The position numbers were made by a program, and so were the translations under genes. A DNA stretch of 9,508 bases from Synechococcus sp. PL34863bin_39 (lineage in GTDB: Bacteria > Cyanobacteriota > Cyanobacteriia > PCC-6307 > Cyanobiaceae). Each line of letters starts with the position of its first letter. Within the stretch, counting starts at the first letter, position 1. The DNA is taken from positions 1 to 9,508 of the forward strand of contig WTHL01000290.1 in NCBI GenBank assembly GCA_011523155.1, read 5' to 3'. A model generated the notes under the pieces. That model saw only the letters and a program-made list of their open reading frames with translations, did not search any database and was not told where the DNA came from. Positions 5,224-9,508 of this stretch are shown here, in pieces.

Positions 5224-5895
5224 TCAGGGGGTGCAGGGTCCGTTGGCGGTGACGATCACCTCATCGCCGAGCTTCACCGAACTGAGCAGGGTCCTGAGCA
5301 CCGGCTCCTTGACGTTGAGGCAGCCACCGGTGACCTTCTCACCGACGCGAGCCTCGTTGTTGCTGCCGTGAATCGCGAAGCTGTACCAGCGGAATTTGCC
5401 GTCGTAGACGTTGAAGGTGAAGGGCTGCGCGACGCTGTCGATCGGCGCCAGGCTGATGTAGCCGATGCCGTATTCGCCCACCTCGCCGTCGCCCTTGAAA
5501 TCGATCGCATTCATGTTGGCGAACAGGGTGGAGCGGAGCTCCTCCTCAGGGCGACCCGAGCGGGCGATCAGGGCCGGATCCATCACGAACTGATCGTCGC
5601 TGAGAATCGCATTCACCCTGAAGCGCCCCAGCGGGGTGTAGCCCTCCTCAAAGCGGGTGCCGGCGCAGGTGACGCCGTAGCGGCCGTAGCCCACCTGAAA
5701 ATCGGTCGCTTGCCCGCCAATGTTGAACGTGCCTCCGCTCCTGGCTGGATCCTTGAGATCAACGGCAATCCGGATCGGACCAGACAGCGATTCCGCGCGA
5801 TCCGAACCATTTCCAGAAGTGCGGCTCTCCCCCCAGCCGCACCCCACCAGCACAACAGCAAGCGCAGACAGCGTGAACGGAACCCGGCGACCCAT
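5224..5895 (-). CDS. Lipoprotein with an L,D-transpeptidase (YkuD-like) catalytic domain
   Basis: A 223-residue protein. The N-terminus is a lipoprotein signal: MGRR, a hydrophobic core, then lipobox LVGC with Cys19 as the lipidated residue. A Ser/Gly/Asn-rich linker (20-38) follows. The catalytic region is recognisable by YTPLGRFRV (86-94; family members have TPxGxF) and by IHGSN (His176) followed 16 residues later by TGGCLN (Cys192). This fits the YkuD signature of HG, 14-17 residues, then S/T-x-G-C. Family enzymes make 3-3 or lipoprotein cross-links in peptidoglycan by Cys chemistry. Here the residue before GC is Gly rather than the common His or Tyr, and Asn replaces the common Arg after CL, so activity is an inference. 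Envelope location is likely. It precedes the 74-residue gene by 5 bp. Confidence 0.85.
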   Translation of the reverse strand: MGRRVPFTLSALAVVLVGCGWGESRTSGNGSDRAESLSGPIRIAVDLKDPARSGGTFNIGGQATDFQVGYGRYGVTCAGTRFEEGYTPLGRFRVNAILSDDQFVMDPALIARSGRPEEELRSTLFANMNAIDFKGDGEVGEYGIGYISLAPIDSVAQPFTFNVYDGKFRWYSFAIHGSNNEARVGEKVTGGCLNVKEPVLRTLLSSVKLGDEVIVTANGPCTP

Positions 5896-6013
5896 GCCGT
5901 AGCAACCCCAAGAACCAACTCATGCTGGCCGGGCTGGAGGGATCCACCCGCTGTGGCAGCTGACGTTCTGACCCCGAAGGCTCGGCAAGCACCAGCCGCT
6001 GATCAGGACATGG
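5896..6013. other. Intergenic spacer between the DoxX-like and L,D-transpeptidase-like genes
   Basis: These 118 bases separate two minus-strand genes. No coding frame or RNA gene is convincing. The promoter of the lipoprotein gene may lie here unless both genes are on one transcript. I see no clear terminator. Confidence 0.4.
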
Positions 6014-6436
6014 TCAACGCAGGGCTTTCATGCCGTCCCGGGCCCGCACATCGCGGAAATTGGGAACCGCTGCGCTGGTGGAACGCGTAATCGCCAGGAT
6101 CAGAGCTCCAATCAAAGCCAGGTTCATGAAAAAGGCGGGATCGATTGGCACGGTGTGAAAGATCAACGTGGTGGGCACCAGAAACACCAGCAGCAACGCG
6201 GCACCCAGACGCGTGTTCGAACCGAACACGAGCAAGAGCGAGCCAGCGATCAGGATCACGATCGCGGCCACCAGCAGCACGCCTGCCAGCGGCTCGGGAA
6301 TCCCCTTGGAGGCGATCGCGGCAGCCGTGGCCTGGAAGCCACTGAACTTGCCGGGAAGGGCATTCACGAACACAGCTGCCAGACACAAGCGTCCGAGAAA
6401 GTCGAGAGCTTTGGAGGGGGCCAGGGGATGCAACAT
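6014..6436 (-). CDS. DoxX-like integral membrane protein
   Basis: A 140-residue protein starting MLHPLAPSKALDFLGRLCLAAVFVNALPGKFSGF. Four hydrophobic helices are visible, near residues 10-27, 48-71, 78-95 and 103-118. The first helix, an early Lys-Phe-Gly/Ser turn (PGKFSGF), and the segment AIASKGIPEPLAG before the second helix are typical of the DoxX/SURF4-like family, where GKFxGF and a KG[IV]P motif recur. Family members are poorly understood; some are linked to sulfur or oxidative-stress metabolism. ATG at 6436 is preferred over an in-frame ATG at 6517, because the added 27 residues are not family-like and run through the intergenic palindrome. The short C-terminus is polar and basic. Family call is good, role unknown. 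Confidence 0.85.
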   Translation of the reverse strand: MLHPLAPSKALDFLGRLCLAAVFVNALPGKFSGFQATAAAIASKGIPEPLAGVLLVAAIVILIAGSLLLVFGSNTRLGAALLLVFLVPTTLIFHTVPIDPAFFMNLALIGALILAITRSTSAAVPNFRDVRARDGMKALR

Positions 6437-6497
6437 CACAAGAGCTGACCGGCACGTCCGGTTCTGTAGCGAATCGAACACTAGAACCCGACCCTGA

Positions 6498-6511
6498 CTC
6501 CCTGCAGGGAG
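6498..6511. promoter_or_regulatory. Perfect 14-bp palindrome in a divergent promoter region
   Basis: CTCCCTGCAGGGAG is identical to its own reverse complement. It lies midway between the divergent DoxX-like gene (start 6436, minus) and the small secreted protein gene (start 6559, plus), 47-61 bp from each. This is a natural position for an operator acting on both. No known regulator consensus is matched with certainty. Confidence 0.42.
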
Positions 6512-6558
6512 GGGCATAAGCCGCTAAAAAGGCTCAGATCCCTTGCAGTGACAATGCC

Positions 6559-6924
6559 ATGGGGCATTCCCCTGTCTTCCCATCCCTGCTTGGCGTTCTG
6601 CTGCTCAGCGCAGCTTTGCCTGGACAGGGTCTGGCGAACATCCGCGACGAATACCAGCGGGCCCACGCCTGCGACTACTTCGAGGCACCTTTTGTCAGCG
6701 ATGTGGGGATCTACAAGGACGAAAAGGTGAGGTTCTGCATCAGCGACGATCAGTCAGAACTGATCTACGTGTTGGCGAAGGGCACCTCCTGGGTGGTGCC
6801 TTTCAACCGTGAATACCGCAGAGATGGAACCCGGCGCCTTTACACCGTGGAAGACAAGGATCTGGTGCTGTACCTGAAAGAAGACGGCATCGTGAAAAGA
6901 ACGGTTCTCGGCCGCAAGCGCTGA
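6559..6924 (+). CDS. Small secreted protein, function unknown (121 aa)
   Basis: A signal peptide occupies residues 1-26 (MGHSPVFPSLLGVLLLSAAL then PGQGLA/NIRD), without a lipobox. The mature domain of about 95 residues has two Cys (38 and 60), possibly a disulfide. It looks beta-rich: CDYFEAPFVSDVGIYKDEKVRFCIS, ELIYVLAKGTSWVVPF, RLYTVEDKDLVLYLKEDG, IVKRTVLG. This pattern suggests a small periplasmic beta-sheet domain. The start is the first ATG that gives a signal peptide directly. Its stop is 4 bp from the stop of the convergent gene at 6929. I do not recognise a named family. Confidence 0.78.
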   Translation: MGHSPVFPSLLGVLLLSAALPGQGLANIRDEYQRAHACDYFEAPFVSDVGIYKDEKVRFCISDDQSELIYVLAKGTSWVVPFNREYRRDGTRRLYTVEDKDLVLYLKEDGIVKRTVLGRKR

Positions 6925-6928
6925 ACGC

Positions 6929-7195
6929 TCAACGGGCCAGTTGAAAGCCAGCGCCGGGTTTCACCGGCACACCACCGTTGCAGAAATTGGACGCGAACAC
7001 CTCCTGGTCCTGAATCGTCCAATCGGGCTTGTTGGCCTGATACCAGGCCAGGCTGTCGTTGTAGCAGGTGTTCCAACGGGAGGATTGTTCGGCAATCGGC
7101 CGCAACGACAACGCGATCGACACCGAACTGGCGGTGGCGATGAGGCCCAGCACCGGAAAGAGGTGGGCGTTGATCATGTCGCGGGCTTTGGACAT
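6929..7195 (-). CDS. Small single-pass membrane or secreted protein (88 aa)
   Basis: The protein reads MSKARDMINAHLFPVLGLIA, with a hydrophobic helix at residues 12-31. A soluble domain follows with aromatic residues and two Cys: RWNTCYNDSLAWYQANKPDW (C44) and EVFASNFCNGG (C72). The basic N-terminus and single helix suggest an uncleaved signal anchor with the small domain outside the cytoplasm, where the two Cys could form a disulfide. It is convergent with the secreted-protein gene to its left. The composition and Trp/Cys pattern resemble conserved small proteins of marine picocyanobacteria, but this is recollection and not a verified match. Confidence 0.72.
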   Translation of the reverse strand: MSKARDMINAHLFPVLGLIATASSVSIALSLRPIAEQSSRWNTCYNDSLAWYQANKPDWTIQDQEVFASNFCNGGVPVKPGAGFQLAR

Positions 7196-7366
7196 TTCTT
7201 AGAAAAGTGTTGGCTGCAGTGTGTGTGGCTGCATTGTGACCCGTGTCATCGGCGAGCGATCCACGCCTACAGGAGATTTTTCGTTTCCGGAAGTGATGTC
7301 GAAATGAATTTTCCTCGAGAAAACGAACAGGCCGACACGTAAACCTTTTCCATTCGCTTCAAGTTC
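7196..7366. other. Divergent intergenic region with weak inverted repeats
   Basis: These 171 bases separate the gene starting at 7195 (minus) from the small ORF starting at 7367 (plus). TTCGTTT (7280-7286) and AAACGAA (7321-7327) are perfect 7-bp arms. An overlapping smaller hairpin, TTTTC-CTCGA-GAAAA, occupies 7309-7323. Promoters for both genes are expected here, but no clear box is visible. Confidence 0.4.
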
Positions 7367-7531
7367 ATGGCGTTTGTCAGCCGCATCTGCGCCACCTCCC
7401 GCGGATCCACGATTGATGCCGTCGGCAATGGTCGCTACCGCGTCTGCAACCGGGACATGCATTGTTCCGAGGTGAACGGTCTCTGGCAGGCCTACGAAAC
7501 CCTGCGCCAGCAGGAGCAGCGCCCTGGCTAG
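7367..7531 (+). CDS. Small hypothetical protein (54 aa)
   Basis: The frame runs from ATG at 7367 to TAG at 7529-7531. The product reads MAFVSRICATSRGSTIDAVG, then NGRYRVCNRDMHCSEVNGLW, then QAYETLRQQEQRPG. The pattern GNGRYRVCNRDMHCSEVNGLWQAYE looks like a compact beta turn followed by a helix, with Cys at residues 8, 27 and 33. Codon use is strongly GC-biased at third positions, whereas an overlapping minus-strand frame (7199-7462) gives low-complexity protein. The gene ends 20 bp from the stop of the convergent J-domain gene. I do not recognise it. The cysteines could be redox-active or bind metal, but this is speculation. Confidence 0.6.
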   Translation: MAFVSRICATSRGSTIDAVGNGRYRVCNRDMHCSEVNGLWQAYETLRQQEQRPG

Positions 7532-7558
7532 CGCCTGGAGGCAGACCGGCTTCAGGCG
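7532..7558. terminator. Hairpin spanning the convergent gene junction
   Basis: CGCCTG (7532-7537) and CAGGCG (7553-7558) are perfect 6-bp arms around 15 bases. They begin just after the TAG of the 54-residue ORF and include the TGA of the J-domain gene. A T-run is lacking on both strands, so this is only a possible terminator. Confidence 0.3.
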
Positions 7559-8301
7559 ACCAGCCGCTGATAGGCCTCATTCACGCGGCGAAACGCACTC
7601 GCCGATCCCCCCACATCCGGGTGATGACGCTTCACCAGGCGGCGGAAGGCCTGCTTGATCTGCTCCTGGGTTGCACCCACTCCCAAACCCAGCACCGCCA
7701 GAGCTTCCGCCTCCTCGCTCATCGCTGAAGCGGCAGGATCGCGATCCGTCCTGCGCCGATCACTGCGGGTACGCCGATCACTGCTGGTGCGGCGGCTCTG
7801 GCGACGACTGGCCTGTGACTGGCGCTGACGAAGCTCACTCACAACCCGCGCCGGATCCTCCTCAAGCCATTCGCTGGCGCGAACCCCGTAGAGAGCGAAA
7901 GCGGCCAGTACCGCCGCCGTTTTCTTGGTGATCCTGGGCCCGACAGCAGCGAGCAGATCCGTTCCCAATCCGCTCACCAGACGATCCAGCCGCTGCTGAA
8001 GGCTCAATCGCGACGGAAAGCTGTTGCAGTTGAGCTGATCAATCAGGAGCTCCAGCCCACCCTGACGCAGCTGACTCCATCCCGGCTGATTCGCCAGGGC
8101 CGCACCCCAGGCCTGAACCTGTCCTGCACTGATCCGTGCCGGAGCCTGAGCTGAGGGCTGCTGCCACTGGGATGCCCGCGCCCGCTCAAGCTCCCGTTGC
8201 AGGCGCTGGATCTCCCGCCGCAAGGCATCGTTTTCGCGGAGAAGGGCCTCCACATTGCTGGTCACCCGATGCGGGGTCCTCTGGCGCGGATCAAAACCCA
8301 T
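7552..8301 (-). CDS. J-domain (DnaJ-like) protein with a C-terminal J-domain
   Basis: A 249-residue protein with three parts. Residues 15-45 form a charged coiled coil (SNVEALLRENDALRREIQRL onward). Residues 55-157 form a helical domain of unknown type. Residues 158-188 are a very Arg/Ser-rich linker with SDRR repeats. Residues 194-249 are a J-domain: AEALAVLGLGVGATQEQIKQ, AFRRLVKRHHPDVGG with HPD at 227-229, and FRRVNEAYQRL. J-domains stimulate the ATPase of Hsp70 (DnaK), so this is probably a co-chaperone with a dedicated client or location. It lacks the Gly/Phe and zinc-finger regions of DnaJ. ATG at 8301 is chosen since an upstream in-frame ATG (8361) would lie inside the SDR gene. It follows that gene by 16 bp, indicating an operon. 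Confidence 0.9.
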   Translation of the reverse strand: MGFDPRQRTPHRVTSNVEALLRENDALRREIQRLQRELERARASQWQQPSAQAPARISAGQVQAWGAALANQPGWSQLRQGGLELLIDQLNCNSFPSRLSLQQRLDRLVSGLGTDLLAAVGPRITKKTAAVLAAFALYGVRASEWLEEDPARVVSELRQRQSQASRRQSRRTSSDRRTRSDRRRTDRDPAASAMSEEAEALAVLGLGVGATQEQIKQAFRRLVKRHHPDVGGSASAFRRVNEAYQRLVA

Positions 8302-8317
8302 GACGTGCGATCTCAGT

Positions 8318-8983
8318 TCACCAAGGGAGCACCTCGCCGTTGGCATGCCAGAAGGTGCCACTGGTGGCGAGGCTGAGGGCGTCGATTCGGCACAGAAGAC
8401 CCTTCACGGCCTGCTCGGCGCTGATGCCCCTGGGGTTGAAGCCGATCATGCGGGTGCTCACCAGTCCCGGATGCAGGATCGCGACGGCGATGCCTCGCGG
8501 CCTGAGGTCATGCGCCAGCGATTTGCCGGCGCTGTTGAGGGCTGTCTTCGACATGCGGTAGCCGTAGGAGCCACCGGAGCTGTTGTCATCGATCGAGGCC
8601 ATACGGCTGGTCATCAACGCCAGCTTGCCGCCGTTCGGGATCTGCCCCACCAGCGCACGCACCAGCAGCAGGGGGGCCAGAGCGTTGACCTCGAACTGTC
8701 GGCGAATGGAGTCCTCATCCAGCTGATCGAAGCTGATTGATTCCAGAATGCCGGCATTGAGAATCACCCAATCCAGAGGAATGCCATTGAGGCGGTCGGT
8801 CAACTCGGCCGGCATGCCCGAATCCGCCTGATCCAGCCCCGACTCGATGCGCACACCCAGAGCCTGAAGCTCCGCCGAAGGCTGCCGGCACACCGCGATC
8901 ACTTCGAGGCCTCGATCCCGCAACTGGCGGCAGTACTCAAGACCGATACCCCGATTGGACCCCGTCACGAGAACCGATGCCAT
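8318..8983 (-). CDS. Classical short-chain dehydrogenase/reductase (SDR)
   Basis: A 221-residue protein, slightly shorter than the usual 250. The N-terminal Rossmann motif is VLVTGSNRGIG (TGxxxGIG at 7-14). LNAGI (75-79) is the SDR NAG motif. FEVNALAP supplies the structural Asn100. TSRMAS (125-130) holds the catalytic Ser region, and YRMSK (142-146) is the Tyr-x-x-x-Lys pair. LHPGLVSTRM is the usual PG motif after the active site. These residues indicate an active NAD(P)H-dependent oxidoreductase. SSGGSYGYRMSKTALN resembles the C-factor/CsgA-like subgroup. Substrate cannot be read from sequence. It precedes the J-domain gene by 16 bp on the same strand and diverges from the small membrane protein to its right. 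Confidence 0.92.
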   Translation of the reverse strand: MASVLVTGSNRGIGLEYCRQLRDRGLEVIAVCRQPSAELQALGVRIESGLDQADSGMPAELTDRLNGIPLDWVILNAGILESISFDQLDEDSIRRQFEVNALAPLLLVRALVGQIPNGGKLALMTSRMASIDDNSSGGSYGYRMSKTALNSAGKSLAHDLRPRGIAVAILHPGLVSTRMIGFNPRGISAEQAVKGLLCRIDALSLATSGTFWHANGEVLPW

Positions 8984-9031
8984 GGGAAGGGTTCAACAGC
9001 GTTCCATCCTGCCCATACAAGCTGTTCCATT

Positions 9032-9063
9032 GCTTGATCCAGCGTTGAATGGGCCCATCAAGC
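9032..9063. promoter_or_regulatory. Overlapping inverted repeats in a divergent promoter region
   Basis: GCTTGAT (9032-9038) and ATCAAGC (9057-9063) are perfect 7-bp arms around 18 bases. Inside and overlapping the right arm is ATGGGCCCAT (9049-9058), a perfect 10-bp palindrome. The two structures are mutually exclusive in RNA. The site lies 10 bases before the preferred start at 9073 and between divergent genes, so either a leader structure or an operator is possible. Confidence 0.38.
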
Positions 9064-9072
9064 CCAGGATTG

Positions 9073-9294
9073 ATGACCGCCGAACGCCCTGCCCGTCCTC
9101 CGCTGACCACACTGTTGCTGCGAGCCCTACGCATCGCTGCCAGCACCACGGCTCTGGTGGAAGCACTTCGCAATGACTGGATGAGTGCGGGGCTTGCGGC
9201 ACTGGCCTGGCTGGTGTTCATTCAGGTGGAACGCTCTCGGGCTGCAAGCGACGAAGAAGCACCAGGCGACCATGAGCACCCGGATTCCGATTGA
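9073..9294 (+). CDS. Small single-pass membrane protein upstream of a PhzF gene (73 aa)
   Basis: The protein begins [20 protein letters not shown]. It has an amphipathic basic helix (about 11-34), one hydrophobic helix (about 37-53, [16 protein letters not shown]), and an acidic tail rich in Asp, Glu and His. The in-frame ATG at 9049 would add eight residues but lies inside a palindrome; AGGA sits close before 9073, so that start is preferred. The last 23 bases overlap the start of the PhzF-family gene in another frame, a strong sign of co-transcription and coupled translation. Family is not recognised; a membrane tether or regulator role cannot be judged. Confidence 0.68.
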   Translation: MTAERPARPPLTTLLLRALRIAASTTALVEALRNDWMSAGLAALAWLVFIQVERSRAASDEEAPGDHEHPDSD

Positions 9295-9508
9295 ACAGCT
9301 GGCAGCGTTTGCTGAGGCACCGTTTCAAGGCAATCCTGCCGCCGTTTGTGTCCTGGACGACTGGCTTCCGGACCGGTTGATGCAAGCGATCGCCGCGGAG
9401 AACAACCTGTCGGAAACGGCCTTCCTGATTGGCGGCGGAGGGCACTATGACCTGCGCTGGTTCACCCCGACCTGTGAGGTGGATCTCTGCGGCCACGCCA
9501 CCCTGGCG
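9272..9508 (+). CDS. PhzF family isomerase/epimerase-like protein, N-terminal fragment
   Basis: The first 79 codons are in the window and the gene runs off the right edge. The protein starts [28 protein letters not shown], the typical PhzF opening (F-x-x-x-PFxGNPAAV). It continues with [13 protein letters not shown], where Glu48 corresponds to the catalytic acid of the family (NLSET motif). [20 protein letters not shown] is the signature of the first half. Members share the diaminopimelate epimerase fold; their substrates are mostly unknown and phenazine synthesis is not implied. ATG at 9272 is the natural start, since the conserved opening follows at once. The missing part would be about 180-210 residues. 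Family call is firm. Confidence 0.93.
   Translation, partial: MSTRIPIEQLAAFAEAPFQGNPAAVCVLDDWLPDRLMQAIAAENNLSETAFLIGGGGHYDLRWFTPTCEVDLCGHATLA

Noticed and set aside
5368..6090. A 240-codon plus-strand frame
   Set aside because: It is antisense to the L,D-transpeptidase-like lipoprotein, which has a lipobox and catalytic His/Cys motifs.
7199..7462. An 87-codon minus-strand frame
   Set aside because: It overlaps the better 54-residue plus-strand ORF and runs through the divergent promoter region; its product shows no protein-like pattern.
1..9508. The window as a complete 9.5-kb circular plasmid cut within PhzF
   Set aside because: Joining the ends would give only about 138 PhzF residues, lacking roughly half the family domain, and no replication, partition or mobilisation gene is present.
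1..9508. Phenazine biosynthesis locus suggested by PhzF
   Set aside because: No other phenazine gene is present, and most PhzF-family proteins are unrelated to phenazine synthesis.

Overview
The window looks like about 9.5 kb of chromosome from a high-GC unicellular cyanobacterium, most likely a marine picocyanobacterium of the Synechococcus/Cyanobium type. This rests on dense packing of short genes on both strands, a high-GC coding composition with AT-richer intergenic patches, weak or absent Shine-Dalgarno sites, and many small proteins of a style familiar from that group. There is no rRNA, photosystem gene or other decisive marker, so the assignment is an inference. I see no tRNA, rRNA, CRISPR array, transposase or phage gene.

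Layout, left to right. Positions 1-180 hold the C-terminal end of a PhzF-family protein. A small acidic membrane protein (minus) then diverges from a secreted cupin protein and a three-helix membrane protein (plus). Positions 1391-2650 hold four small uncharacterised genes (three minus, one plus); one may be a winged-helix protein. Next come an atypical NAD(P)-binding SDR/epimerase-like protein (2831-3688) and a stand-alone GAF-domain protein with a four-cysteine tail (3938-4696).

Positions 4704-6436 are read on the minus strand: a DoxX-like membrane protein, a lipoprotein with an L,D-transpeptidase (YkuD) domain followed 5 bp later by a 74-residue protein, and a 52-residue two-helix membrane protein that starts with TTG. 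After two small proteins in convergent orientation (6559-7195) and a 54-residue ORF (7367-7531), a minus-strand pair follows: a classical SDR and a J-domain protein with a C-terminal HPD motif. The right edge has a small one-helix membrane protein overlapping the start of a second PhzF-family gene.

Functional links visible here are local. The lipoprotein L,D-transpeptidase and its 74-residue partner are probably co-translated. The SDR and the J-domain protein probably form an operon, as do the cupin and its downstream membrane protein. I found no convincing new multi-gene system. The points most worth a second look are the PhzF genes at both edges, several dyad-symmetric intergenic sites (especially 4902-4933 and 2657-2716), two small ORFs of 52 and 54 codons, and the GAF plus Cys-rich tail architecture.
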